A stretch of DNA of 64,000 nucleotides, taken from assembly GCA_963739645.1 (NCBI GenBank), contig CAVUBM010000087.1, forward strand, positions 1 to 64,000, read 5' to 3'. This document shows, piece after piece, positions 45,799 through 56,709 of the stretch. Positions within the stretch are counted from its first letter, which is position 1. Each line of letters begins with the position of its first letter. The position numbers were made by a program, and so were the translations under genes. Under the pieces are notes generated by a model. That model was not told the DNA's origin and made no database searches. It saw nothing but the letters and a program-made list of their open reading frames with translations. Source of the stretch: JASHPR01 sp963739645. Lineage in GTDB: Bacteria > Actinomycetota > Actinomycetes > Streptosporangiales > Streptosporangiaceae.

Positions 45799-48529
45799 AT
45801 GAAGCTACCCCGAGCTACCTGGGCCATCGTCGCCACTTCGGTCGCGGGCGGCGCGCTGACCCTGTTCGTGGCCGGCTGGGCGCAGCCGGCCTGGCCCGCC
45901 TGGACGAGAGCCAGTGGATCATCGCGGCCGCGATGGGCGCCCTGGCCCTGGGGAGCTGGGTCTGGCCGGTCGTGGTGTACCGGGGCGGCGAGTCCGAGGC
46001 CTTCAACATGGACGAGGGCTTCTTCGTGATCCTCGCCCTCCTGGTGCCGCCGGTGGTCACCCTGGGCACGCTGGCCCTGGCGACCGCCATGGCGCAGGCG
46101 GTCCGCCGGCGCCCGCTGGTCAAGTCGGCCTTCAACGTCGGGCAGGTGCTGATCGCGGCGGGCCTGGGACTGGCGGTGAGCCGCAGTGTCGCGCGTCCCG
46201 ACGGATTCCGTCACCGCAGGCCAGATAGCGCGCCATCGTGCTCGGGCGTGGCCGTGTATTCGTCGTCAATACGCTTCCTGGTGGCCAGGCTCGTGGTCTC
46301 GATGGGCACGACGCTGGCGCGGAGTTCAGCAGCGACCTTCCGATCCAGGTGACGCTGGCGGGCGCGGGAGCGCTGGTCGGCGTGGTCCTGGCCCTGGCGA
46401 TCCAGGCCCACCTGTGGGCGGTGGCACTGGCTGTCCCGGGACTGATCCTGGAGCGCCGGCTCATCAGCGCCCGGTTCGCGGCGCTGTATGACCGGGCCCG
46501 GATGGAGGGGCTGTACGAGGTCACGCTGGAGGCCAACCGGGGCCTGCGGCAGCAGGCGGTGCTCGAGACGATCTTGGGATCGGTACGGCGGCTGCTCCGC
46601 AGCCCGGAGGCCACCCTGACCGTCGGCGACCCAGACCCTGGATCAGCTGGCCGCGCCGATGACCGTGGCCGATCGCCAGCAGTGGCTGGTGGCGTCGGGC
46701 CGGCGACGGGATGAGCCCTTCGACGACGCCGACCGGGGCCTGCTGCAGGCCCTGGCCGCCGTGGGCAGCGGGGCGCTCAGCAATGCCGAGCTGTACCAGC
46801 AGGTCCACGTCGAGCGCGAGCGGCTCTCCTCGATCACCCTCAACATCGGCGAAGGCGTCTGCGCCATCGACGCCGACGGGAAGCTGACCTTCGTCAACCG
46901 GGCCGCGGCCGACATGATCGAGCTGCCGCCGCTCGGCATCGACGATCGACGATCCGGTGACCGACGGTGCCCTCACGGCGCCCGACTTTCTGCTCGACGC
47001 CGGCCCGCGAAGCCATGCGAACGGGCCGCACCATCCGGGAGGACGACGCCCGGTTCCGCCGCAAGAACGGCGGCACCATCCCGGTCGCGTACACGGCCTC
47101 TGCGGTCCTGAGCGACGGCACACCATCGGGCGCGGTGATCGCCTTTCGCGACATCACCGAGCGCAAGGCGTTCGAGGACGAACTGCACCATCACGCCTTC
47201 TACGACAGCCTCACCGGCCTGGCCAACCGCCGGCTGCTGGTGGAGCGCCTCGACCAGGCGCTGCGGCGGTCCGCGCTGGACCGCAAGACCCACGCGCTGA
47301 TCTTTGTCGATGTGGACCGGTTCAAGAGCATCAACGACAGCCTGGGTCACGTGACCGGCGACGAGTTCCTGGTGGCGATCGGAGCCCGGCTGAAGGGCGT
47401 GGTGCGCAGTCACGACCTGCTGGCCCGCTTCGGCGGCGACGAGTTCGTCGTGCTGCTGGAGGACGTGGCCGGCGTCGACGTGGCGGTCGCCGCGGCGCGG
47501 CGCATCTGCGCCGCCGTCGAACAGCCCATGGTGCTGCCCGGACGGCTACGAACTGGTGGCCAGCGTGTCGGTCGGCATCGCCCTGACCGAGCCGGGCAAG
47601 ACAGCCGACGACGCGCTGCGCGACGCCGACGTGGCGATGTACGAGGCCAAGGCCAAGGGCCGGGGCGGCATCTACAAGGTGTTCGACCAGGCGTCCATGG
47701 GAACCCGCTCCTCAGAGCGGCTCCAGATCGAGGCCGACCTGCGCAAGGGGCTCGACCGGGATGAGCTCGAGGTGCATTACCAGCCGTTCTACTCCCTCGA
47801 CGACGGAGCGCATCGTGGGCGCAGAGGCCCTGGTGCGGTGGCGGCACCCGACGAACGGCCTGATCAGCCCGCATGAGGTTCATCCCGATGGCCGAGGAGA
47901 CGGGGCTGATACTGCCGCTGGGCCGTTACGTGCTGGACCAAGCGTGCCGGCAGGTGCGCTCGATCCGGGACCGGCTGAGCGTGGACCTGCCGATCAGCGT
48001 CAATCTCTCGCCCCGCCAGTTCCAGGAGAGCGGGCTGCTGTCACAGGTGGCCGCGGCCCTCGACGCGACCGGCCTGCCCTCGGAACTGCTGATCTTCGAG
48101 ATCACCGAGACCATGGTCATGGAGGACCTCTCCGGGGCCCGCGAGGTCATGAAGAGGCTCAACCGGCTGGGCGTGCGCCTGGCCATCGACGACTTCGGCA
48201 CCGGCCACTCCTCCTTGGCCTACCTCAAGCAGTTCCCGGTGCACGAGGTGAAGGTGGACCGCGTCTTCGTGCAGGGCGTCGCCGAGAGCCCGGTGGACTC
48301 GGCGATCGTCCGCGCCGTCATCGACCTGGCCAACGCCATGGACATAGTCGGCGGTGGCCGAGGGCGTGGAGACCAAGAACCAGGTCGCCGGGCTCAAGAG
48401 GCTCGGCTGCGCAGGTTGGCCCAGGGCTTCTACTTCTCGCAGCCGCTTCGCGCGGCGGAGTTCGACGAGCTTCTGGCCCGCCACTTCGCGCGGAACGCGG
48501 GGTCGGCCAGGCTGGTGCTGTCCGACTAG
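45799..48529 (+). pseudogene. membrane GAF/PAS/GGDEF/EAL cyclic-di-GMP protein, multiple frameshifts
   Basis: Read across about ten frame changes the gene encodes: a membrane sensor (about 45799-46440, with ALGSWVWPVVVYRGGESEAF and EGFFVILALLVPPVV), a GAF-like region (EANRGLRQQAVLETILGSVR), a PAS domain (VRFRDITERKAFEDE-type end near 47150), GGDEF (YDSLTGLANRRLLVERLDQA and the active-site FGGDEFVVLLED near 47430), and EAL (GAEALVRWRHPTNGLISP, PISVNLSPRQFQES, EITETMVMED, AIDDFGTGHSSLAYLKQFPV, VAEGVETKNQV). Both signature motifs are intact, so synthesis and breakdown of c-di-GMP are both possible. Confidence 0.8.
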
Positions 48530-48717
48530 GCCCCCAATGCCGCCCGCCCTGCGGCCGTCGCGGACAGATCCCTCGCAGCACACGTCTTAGGCCATGGAGC
48601 CCTGATGCTCGAGGTCAGGTAGGCCAAATCCATGCGCCTGCGTGACTGCTCGATTACTCTCCGTTTACCTAAGGTGTCGCTCCGGGTGAGCGAGCACCAG
48701 GGATCTGGGGGGAATCC

Positions 48718-49977
48718 ATGGCCACGGACCACCTGCCGCTGCAGGTCGGCACCCGTCTACTGCACATCGGGCCGCACAAGACCGGGACAACTGCCATCCA
48801 GAGCGCGTTCCATCTAGCTCGCGAACGCCTGGCGCTCCATGGTGTTGTCTATCCCGGGACCGGCAGGCAGCCGCTGCGGTCCATCCTCGCGGTCACGAGC
48901 CAGCCGGCGCTCATGGGGGAGTCGCGCCCCCGGATGGCCCACTGGGATCACCTGGTTCGTGAGGTGCGGGCGGCGGATGACCAGCGGGTCGTGGTGAGCA
49001 GCGAGTTCTTCGCGGAAGCGGACGAAGCGGCGGTGCGTCGCATCATCGATGACCTAGGCGGTTCGCTGGTGCATGTGGTGGTCACGCTGCGCCCGCTCTT
49101 CCGGATCATGCCGTCGCAATGGCAGCAGTACATGCAGAACGGCTACTGCATGCCCTACCTGGACTGGCTTGAGGGGATACTCAGCGACCCCCCGCGCACC
49201 CCGACGCCCGGCTTCTGGCGCCGCCACAGGCACGACGAGCTGATCACGCGGTGGATGACTGCTGTCGGCCGGCAGAACCTCACGGTGGTCGTGGTGGATG
49301 AGTCGGACCGGCTGATGCTCCTGCGCACCTTCGAGTGGATGCTGGGCCTGCCGGCCGGGTTCCTCATCCCCGAGGAGAACGCGGCGAACCGGTCTCTCAC
49401 CCTCGCCGAAGCCGAGGTGGTGAGGCAGTTGAACGAGGAGTTCACCCGCCAGGCATGGCCGGCCGCCAACTACGCCAAGTTCATGCTGTACGGGGCGGTC
49501 AGGCACATGAAGATCCGGCAGCCCGCAGTGGATGAGCTGAAGATCGTGACCCCGGCGTGGGCGCTGCAGCGAGCGACCGAGATCGGAGCCGAGATGGCCA
49601 GGAATATCTCGGCGCTCGGCGTCCGGGTCATCGGCGACCTGCCTGCGCTCGGCCAGGCTCCGGCCAGCGAGCCCCAGCTGCGGGCGGACGACGGGCCTGG
49701 CGGACCCTTGATCCCGGCCGAGGTGGCCGTCCGGGCCGTCGCCGGAGCCTTCATCGCGGGCGGGGTGGCCAGCCCAGCTTCCGCGGAAGCTCCGCCACCG
49801 GAACCATCGCGCCCACCGCAGCAGGCTCCCCCGCCGCCCCCGCCGGACCTGCCGCGGCCGGATCCGCGGCGAGCGGCGCACCGGGCTCCGCGGGGAGTGG
49901 ACGCCAAGGGCCTTACCGGGGTGCTGGAGCGCCTTCGCCGCCAGCGGGCGCGAAGGGTACAGCGGCTATCACGTTAG
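48718..49977 (+). CDS. sulfotransferase-family protein with Pro-rich tail
   Basis: 419 residues. The 5'-phosphosulfate-binding loop is LLHIGPHKTGTTAIQSAFHL near residue 15, and the 3'-phosphate region is RVVVSSEFFAEADEAA and VHVVVTLRPLFRIMPSQWQQ. These features fit PAPS-dependent sulfotransferases, here of a Ser/sugar- or lipid-acting bacterial type; the substrate is unknown. Residues about 340-419 are Pro/Ala/Arg-rich and disordered. ATG 48718 follows a GGGGGGA. No frame damage. Confidence 0.8.
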   Translation: MATDHLPLQVGTRLLHIGPHKTGTTAIQSAFHLARERLALHGVVYPGTGRQPLRSILAVTSQPALMGESRPRMAHWDHLVREVRAADDQRVVVSSEFFAEADEAAVRRIIDDLGGSLVHVVVTLRPLFRIMPSQWQQYMQNGYCMPYLDWLEGILSDPPRTPTPGFWRRHRHDELITRWMTAVGRQNLTVVVVDESDRLMLLRTFEWMLGLPAGFLIPEENAANRSLTLAEAEVVRQLNEEFTRQAWPAANYAKFMLYGAVRHMKIRQPAVDELKIVTPAWALQRATEIGAEMARNISALGVRVIGDLPALGQAPASEPQLRADDGPGGPLIPAEVAVRAVAGAFIAGGVASPASAEAPPPEPSRPPQQAPPPPPPDLPRPDPRRAAHRAPRGVDAKGLTGVLERLRRQRARRVQRLSR

Positions 49978-50317
49978 GCCGTCACTATCTTATCTTCTGT
50001 AATTCCGTGCAGTTATACCGAAGTGGTAAGGCCCTTGTGTGGAGATTTATTAGGTGTCATGGTGGGCAGATTTACTGCGCCCACAGCCGGTGGCCCGGAG
50101 GGCGGCGACCAGCCCCGCCACATGATCCGGGGCGCGTGCGGACCGGGCACGATGGCCCCGCTATTGGCACACGACCCGTGGCGCGCTCTGAAACCGGGCA
50201 GGGGACAGTTAGCGAACCGGGCATGCCTCTTTCTGCTGGATCTAGAAATCACTACTAGAGACAGATTGGTATGATGATCTGAAAAAGTTCTAGTGAGCTT
50301 ATCGAGGGGCCGGATGG
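49978..50317. promoter_or_regulatory. leader region of the GntR gene with an inverted repeat
   Basis: No gene. It contains tctag / ctaga arms around a 9-base spacer (50241-50259) and a TATGAT hexamer at 50270-50275 as a possible -10 element, in a locally AT-rich stretch. Confidence 0.4.
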
Positions 50318-51018
50318 ATGAGCAGTGACAGCTCCGGGGGGCCGGGAAACATTTCGGCTCTCCGTGCCGACAGCCTGCGCGAGAAGGTGACCAGAGCCCT
50401 CGAGGCTGCCTTGGTGGCCGGCGAGACTGGAGCCGGGGGTGATCTACTCGGCACCAGCGCTCGCTGAGCGTTTCGGGGTGTCGGCCACGCCGGTCCGCGA
50501 GGCGATGCTCGATTTGGTCAGTGAGGGCATGGTCGAACCGGTGCGCAACCGGGGATTCCGGGTCGTGGAGGTTTCGGAGGCCGACCTGGATCAGATCTCG
50601 CAGATCCGCCTGCTCTTGGAAGTCCCGATCATGGGCCAAGTCGCCAAGCTGCTGACGCCGCAGCGGGCGGCTGAGCTCAGCGAGCTCGGGCAGGCTGATC
50701 GAGGCAGCCGCTGAGCGCGGCGACCTGATCCAGTACCTGGACTGTGACCGGCAGTTCCACGCTGAAATGGTGTCGATAGTCGGGAATCCCCGGCTGACCG
50801 ACCTGGTTGACCGGCTCCGCCGCCAGGCTCGCCTGTTCGGCTTGCAGCAGTTGGCTGACACCGGCGTGCTGCTGGCCTCGGCTCAGGAGCACCGCGCTAT
50901 GGTCCGGATGCTGCAGACGGGTGACGTGGCCGCCAGCGAGTCGCTGATGTCGGCGCACATCGCCCACACCAGGGGACTATGGGCCGGGCGCTCCGACAAG
51001 GACACCGGCCGGAGCTAA
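50318..51018 (+). pseudogene. GntR-family regulator (FadR/FCD type), two frameshifts
   Basis: The winged helix begins SLREKVTRALEAALVAGE and, after a shift near 50425, continues APALAERFGVSATPVREAML, DLVSEGMVEPVRNRGFRVVE. The FCD domain follows: SQIRLLLEVPIMGQVAKLLT, and after a shift near 50690 YLDCDRQFHAEMVSIVGNPR, with Asp and His metal-ligand candidates, then AQEHRAMVRMLQTGDVAASE. It faces the epimerase gene tail to tail, 41 bp apart, and is the obvious candidate regulator of the hydroxyproline/peptide locus. Confidence 0.75.
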
Positions 51019-51059
51019 TCCGGGCACCGGCCTGCAACATACTCGCTTTCAATAGCGTG

Positions 51060-52060
51060 TTAGAGCTGAAATCCCTCGGGGAACGGGTCGTCGGCTCCGA
51101 TGAAGTACTGCGCCGTTCCCGTGATCCAGGCCCGCCCGGTGATCTCTGGGATGATCGCAGGCGTGCCGTCCACCTTGTCTCCGCCGCGATGCGCCCGGTG
51201 AACCGGGAGCCGATGAACGACTCGTTGATCAGCTCATCACCTACCGCCAGCTCGCCCCTGGTGTGCAGTTGGGCCAGCCGCGCCGAGGTGCCGGTGCCGC
51301 ACGGCGAGCGGTCGAACCAGCCAGGATAGATCGCCATCGCGTGGCGCGAATGCTTGGCCGTGGCATCGGAGGCGAGGAACTGCACGTGGTGGCAGCCGCG
51401 GATCTCCGGGTTGGCGGGGTGCACCGGCTCGTTGTGCTCGCTGATGGCCGACATGAGATCCAGGCCCGCAGCCAGGATCCGATCCTTGTGCGCGCGGTCG
51501 AAGGGGATGCCGACCTGCTCGAGAGGGAGTATCGCGTAGAAGTTGCCGCCGTAGGCCATGTCGTAGCTGACCTGCCCGACGCCCTCCAGGTGCACGGTCT
51601 GGTCGAGGCCGACGGTGAAGGCGGGCACGTTGGTGATGGTGACGCTGGTCGCGGCGCCGTCACGGACGCTGACCTCGGCGACGACCAGGCCGGCCGGAGT
51701 GTCCAGCCGGACCAGGGTGACAGGTTCGGTGACCTGCACCATGCCGGTCTCGACCAGGACCGTGGCGACGCCGATGGTGCCGTGCCCGCACATCGGCAGG
51801 CACCCGGACACCTCGATGAAGATGACCCCCCAGTCGGCGTCCGCTCGGCTCGGCGCCTGCAGGATGGCGCCGCTCATGGCGGAGTGGCCGCGCGGCTCGT
51901 ACATGAGGGCCTTGCGGATGCCGTCCAGGTGCGTCATGAAGTACCGGCGACGGTCGAACATGGTGTCACCGGGGATGGCGCCCACGCCGCCGACGATGAC
52001 CCTGGTGGGCATTCCCTCGGTGTGCGAGTCGACGGCGTGGAAGACCCGGCGGGCGCGCAT
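51060..52060 (-). pseudogene. proline racemase / 4-hydroxyproline epimerase family, frameshift near the end
   Basis: About 333 residues. The two catalytic Cys motifs are both present: GCLPMCGHGTIGVATVLVET near residue 90 and DRSPCGTGTSARLAQLHTRG near 250. Having both cysteines marks a racemase/epimerase rather than the Cys/Thr dehydratase. Other hallmarks: HAVDSHTEGMPTRVIVGG, and HPANPEIRGCHHVQFLA. After a shift near 51185 it ends VDGTPAIIPEITGRAWITGT, AQYFIGADDPFPEGFQL. The start overlaps the upstream stop (TGATG). Predicted to invert trans-4-hydroxy-L-proline (or L-proline) at C2; specificity is inferred from context. Confidence 0.8.
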
Positions 52061-52952
52061 CAGGTGCAGCCCTGGGCGAGCGCCTTCTCGGTCGCCTGGC
52101 GGACGTCGGCCTCCTGCTCGGCCGTGAGGGCGACCCGGGGCGGCCGGCACGGCCCGCCATAGCGCCCGGCCATGTCCATCGACAGCTTGATCGCCTGGAT
52201 GAACTCGGTCTTCGCGTCCCAGCGCAGCAGCGGGTGCAGCAGCCGGTACAGCTCGAGGGCGCGGTCCAGGTCCCTGGCGACACAGGCGCGGTACAGCTCC
52301 GCGCAGGAGTGCGGGAAGGCGTTGGTGTAGCCCGAGACCCATCCTTTCGCGCCGGCGAGCGCGAACTCCAGGACGGAGTCGTCGGAGCCGATCAGCATGT
52401 CGAGCCCAGGCGCCAGCTCGCCGATCTGGTACGCCCGGCGCGGATCGCCGGTGAATTCCTTGACCGCGACGATGAGTCCCTCGTCGAACAGCCGGGCCAG
52501 CAGACTCGGGGACCAGATCGACCTTGGTGTCGACCGGGTTGTTGTACGCGACGATGGGCAGCCCGACCGCGGCGACCGCGCGGTAGTGCTCGACAACGCT
52601 GCGGGTGTCCGCCCGGTAGGAGTTCGGCGGCAGAAGCATGACGGCGTGGGCGCCGGCCTTGGCGGCAGCCTCGGCCCAGCGCACCGATTCCCTGGCGCCG
52701 TACGCGGCCACGCCAGGGATGACCGAGAAGCCGGGTGGCGACGCCGCGATCGCGGTCTCGACCACGCGGGTGCGTTCCTCGGGCGGTCAGCACCTGGTAC
52801 TCCCCCAGTGACCCGTTCGGGGTGATCCCGTCGCAGCCCGACGCGGCCAGCCACGCGACGTGCTCCGCGTAGCGGTCGAGATCAACTTCGAGCTCGGCAG
52901 TGTAAGGCAGGGCGTTCGCGACCAGGACCCCGTGCCACGGCTCCGTCCGCAC
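52060..52952 (-). pseudogene. DapA/NAL-family lyase (hydroxyproline-pathway deaminase candidate), two frameshifts
   Basis: About 297 residues over three frames: WHGVLVANALPYTAELEVDL, SGCDGITPNGSLGEYQVLT, then AGAHAVMLLPPNSY and LPIVAYNNPVDTKVDL (Tyr of the active site), then GLIVAVKEFTGDPRRAYQIG (Schiff-base Lys). Shifts fall near 52785 and 52500. In hydroxyproline catabolism a DapA-family enzyme (1-pyrroline-4-hydroxy-2-carboxylate deaminase) yields ketoglutarate semialdehyde, and the adjacent epimerase supports that role. GTG 52952 has GGAGG seven bases upstream. Confidence 0.75.
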
Positions 52953-52970
52953 AGCATCACCTCCAGTGAT

Positions 52971-52979
52971 ATGTCACAT
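52971..52979. promoter_or_regulatory. ATGTCACAT palindrome before the DapA gene
   Basis: ATGT-C-ACAT, perfectly palindromic around the central base, 18 bp before the GTG start. The same word lies in front of the binding-protein gene at 63.37 kb. The form fits FadR-type GntR operators. Confidence 0.5.
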
Positions 52980-52991
52980 GTTACGAGAGGC

Positions 52992-53787
52992 TCATCCTGC
53001 AGGTGGCCCCGAGTCCACGATGTCGGCCGATTCCTCGATGGAACCGAACCAGGGCAGCACGCGCAGCCACCACGTGGCGCCCGCGTCGCGCCACTCGCGC
53101 CAGTCATCGACGCCGCCGACGACCACGTCATAGCCGTCGAGGCCGCCGGGCGCAGCCGGGACACGTTGGCCAGCAGGTCGGGCAGCTGGTCCGGGCGGCA
53201 GGCCGTTGGGGAACACGCCGTCGAGCCGGGCGGCCCGGCGCACCGGCCGGCCCGCTGGCGCGCTCGGTCGCGCCCCAGATCGGCACCGGGGACTGCACGG
53301 GCGGCGGCAGGAAGCTCACCGAGTCCAGCTGGTAGTGGGTCACCGTCGTGGCGGACCGGCGTACCGTCGCCAGGCCTGCCGCGCAGAATATCGAGGCCCT
53401 CGTCGAGCATGTCACCGCGCAGTCCTCGGGTCGGTTTCCTCACCGAAGTGACCGAACTCCACGCCGCTGACGCCGAGCCCGATGCCGAGGGTGACCCGGC
53501 CGCCACTCAGGTGGTCGAGGGTGAGCGACCTGGCGGGCCACGTTCCAGGGCCTGCGCCGGGCCAGCGGGGTGATCGAGCGGCCCGATCCTCATCCGCTGG
53601 TGCGCATCGCGACGGCGGCCAGCGCGATCCACGGGTCGAGCATGGGGAACATGCCTTCGGGCCTGGCCACGTGATCCCAGAGGAAGAACCCGTCCCAGCC
53701 CGCGGCTTCGGCACTGGCGGCCAGATCGGCGACCGTGCCGGGATCGGCGAAGGCCCCGAAGTTGGGTACGTGCAGCCCGATCTTCAC
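52992..53787 (-). pseudogene. luciferase-like (LLM) flavin-dependent oxidoreductase, frameshifted
   Basis: KIGLHVPNFGAFADPGTVAD, AEAAGWDGFFLWDHVARPEG, IGPLVTPLARRRPWNVARQV, SLDHLSGGRVTLGIGLGVSG and GDMLDEGLDILRG are the F420/FMN-dependent LLM hallmarks. It ends LPWFGSIEESADIVDSGPPA. At least three frame changes fall between 53585 and 53150. The GTG at 53787 overlaps the stop of the S9 peptidase (GTGA). The substrate is unknown; a link to imino-acid oxidation is only a guess. Confidence 0.7.
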
Positions 53788-55758
53788 GCGGTGTCTCCAG
53801 GTGCGCCCCAAGCCATCGCAGCATCCGCTCTCGCTGGTCGCTCGAGGTGCGCCGGGCTCGCGCACCTGGTGACCCTCCCTCGGGTAGATGACCAGCTCGA
53901 CCTCGATGCCGAACTCCCGCAGCCCAGCGTAGAGCTCCTCGGCCTGGCCGACCGGTACGCAGCGGTCCTGCTGGCCGTGCAGGATGAGCGTCGGGCCGAG
54001 ACGCCGGGTTGAGCCGGGTCACCGGTGAGCGCTCCAGGTACCGCGCCGGCTGCTCGCCCGGCCTGCCGCCTGCAGCAGGTAGTCATAGAACGGCGCGTTG
54101 TTGGCGGTGCCCCAGCAGCTGACCAGGTCGCTGATGCCGGCGATGACGACGCCGCAGCGAAAGACCGTGCCCGGTCGCGATGGCCCACGCCGTCAGGTAG
54201 CCGCCGTAGCTCGCGCCGATGGCCGCGACGCGGTCGGGGTCGGCAGAGCCGTCGGCGACGCAGTGCGCCACCCCGGCGATGATGTCGCCGAACTCGGCCC
54301 CGGCCGGATCGTCAGGTTCGCCCGGGCGAAGCGCCTGCCCGCGCCCGGCGCTGCCGCGCGGGTTGGCCATGCAGCACGGCGTATCCGGCCGCGGTCAGCA
54401 GCTCGGCCCACGTCAGGTCCCAGCTGTGGTGCCAGGCCAGGCTCGGGCCGCCGTGGATGTCGACGACGAGCGGCCGCGGCGCGTCTCGCCGGCGTCGGCC
54501 TGCCGCCGGCCGGAGACGGCTCGGCCACGAGTCCCTCGATCAGCGGTCCCGTCCGCCGCGCTTCCAGCGCAGCCTCGCGCACCCGCAGGTCCGCCGCGTG
54601 CCAGCGAGTCTGCGGGTTGAGTGCGGTCCACGGGGCGGGTCGCCGTCCGGCGCAGCCGCACCACCTCGGGAGGGCACCGGTGTCGAGCGCATGGTCAGCG
54701 CCGTACCCGTCGGCCAGCGGCACGACTTCCGGGTGCCACGCGAGTTGAGGCAGCTCGCGCCTGCTCGGCCTGGGTGGGACGACGCCGCCAACCTCGGCTG
54801 CGCCTCGGCGGCGACGCCGCTCGGCCCAGCCCCATGGCCGTGCCGAGGTGCGGCTGCCAGCCGGCTAGGCCACAGCCGCGCTGTCCGGATGGTGCCAGGA
54901 CAGCCACGTCACGTCGGCGTCGACGCCGTCGACGCGGCGCGGACCCGGCGTACGGCAGCAGTCTCGTCGAGGCGGACCAGGTGCACGTCGCCGGCGAGCA
55001 GGCCGCGGTCGCTGGCCCATCCCTCGACGAAGGCAGCCAGCCGGCCGTCGGGACTTACCGCCGGCGAGGACAGCTGCCACGGCGATTCCCGCAGTACCCG
55101 GGTTCGCCGGCCCCGGCGTCCAGCACGATGCAGGCGCGAGTGGTACCAGCCGGCCTCGCTCGGGTCGTCGCTGGCCGACCACGACGGCACCGCCGCCGGG
55201 GACGGCGCGAACTCCCAGATGGCCAGGTCGTCCGGGCTGACCGGCGCCGCGGTCCCGGTCGCCGCATCGACCCGCCACAGCCGCCGCCATCCGGCCGCGG
55301 CCCGCGCGACGACCGGGTCCTCGGCCCCGCCGGTGAGCGGCTGGCCCGAGGTGAGCGACGCGGCGTCGGCACCCGGTTCGGCGGCCAGCACGATCAGGCC
55401 GTCGACGGTCCAGGCCAGGGCCTCGGCGAAGACCGGCAGCCGGAGCTCGTCGCCACTCCGCCGGTTCGAGCCGCGGGGTCCGCCACGATGATCGTGCTGC
55501 CGGTCTCGTCGTGGGCACGGCGGCGGCCAGCGCGCGATCGTCAGGCGCGAAGGCCAGGTTGGTGTCGGGAATGAGATCGCAAATCCTCGCTGGCTGACCC
55601 GCGAGCGGCCCGTACCAGATCCCCGACGCGTCGGTCGGCCCGTCGGGCCCGGGCACGACGACAAACGCGGCAGCATCCCCGGCCGCCGACACGGCGATGC
55701 GCTCGGGACGATCGGGCTGCGGACGCTGCCCGGCAGGGGCTCCGCGTACAGTGCGCAC
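53784..55758 (-). pseudogene. S9 (prolyl oligopeptidase family) peptidase, frameshifted
   Basis: The N-terminal beta-propeller region is partly readable (RPERIAVSAAGDAAAFVVVP, TNLAFAPDDRALAAAVPT, SSPAVSPDGRLAAFVEGWAS). The alpha/beta-hydrolase domain has VVDIHGGPSLAWHHSWDLTW, the nucleophile VAAIGASYGGYLTAWAIATG, the acid LILHGQQDRCVPVGQAEELY and the His in VIYPREGHQV. Many frame changes. About 650 residues. These serine peptidases cleave short peptides, often after proline. No signal peptide, so it probably acts on imported peptides. GTG 55758 is the likely start. Confidence 0.75.
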
Positions 55759-56709
55759 GGACCCTCGGGTCGAGCACGACGTAGAACATGTCGACCGCGA
55801 AATTGGCGAGCGACCACGAATGCGGCGGCCAGCATGACGATGCCGATGATCACCGGCAGGTCCTGCTGGGTGACGGACTGGACGGCCAGCTGGCCGAGGC
55901 CGGGCAGGCCGAATACGTTCTCTGTTACGACGGCCCCGCCGAGCAGTACCCCGACGTCGATGCCGAGCTGGGTCACCACCGCGATGAGGGCGGCCCGCAG
56001 CGCGTGCCGATAGGTGACCCGGCCGATCGCTGACGCCCTTGGCCCGTGCGGTGCGGATGTAGTCCTCGCCCAGCACGTCGAGCATGCCGGTCCGGGTCAG
56101 CCGGGTATACGTCGCGGCAGTGGTGAGAGCCACGGCGATCCAGGGCAGCAGCAGATGCTGGGCCCAGCCGATCGGGCTCTGGAAGAACGATACGTATCCG
56201 CTGCCGGGGAAGATCGCGATGCCGTGCAGGTGGAGCTGGTAGAAGAGGAAGTACAGCAGGATGAGGCCGAGCAGGAAGGTGGGCATCGAGTAGAAGAAGA
56301 CCGCGAAGAACGTTGCGCCCTTGTCAACGACCGTGCGCGGGTGGGTCGCCGCCAGCACGCCGGTGGTGATGCCGATGGCCAGCCAGAGCACGGCCCCGCC
56401 GAGGACAAGCGAGATGGTGACGCCGATCCGGCTGCCGATGAGGCTCAGCACCGGCTCTGAGTTGTAGTACGAGTAGCCCAGGTTGCCGTGCAGCAGATGC
56501 CAGGCAAAGGCGCCGTACTGGTCGAGGATCGGGCGGTTCAGGCCGAGCCGCTTGCTTACCAGCGCCACGGTGAGCGGTGTGGCCTGGCGGCCGGCGATCT
56601 TCTGGGCCACGTCGTTGGGCGCGATGAAGAACAGCGCGAACACGGCCACGCTGATGACCCACAGCACGATGATGCCGGACGCCACCCGCTTGAGGACCAG
56701 GCGCGTCAT
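55745..56709 (-). pseudogene. peptide ABC transporter permease (DppB-like), frameshifted
   Basis: MTRLVLKRVASGIIVLWVIS, FFIAPNDVAQKIAGRQATPL, LGLNRPILDQYGAFAWHLLH and TISLVLGGAVLWLAIGI are the DppB/OppB N-terminal half. The ATPase-coupling loop is DYIRTARAKG. After a shift near 56035 VTQLGIDVGVLLGGAVVTEN and VFGLPGLGQLAVQSVTQQDL follow. A second shift near 55800 precedes MFYVVLDPRVR. About six membrane segments. The ATG overlaps the stop of the DppC-like gene (ATGA). Confidence 0.85.

Noticed and set aside
54865..56709. A single 614-codon product joining a DppB permease to a peptidase
   Set aside because: The join is out of frame with both families' motifs; frame changes near 56035 and 55800 separate two ordinary genes.
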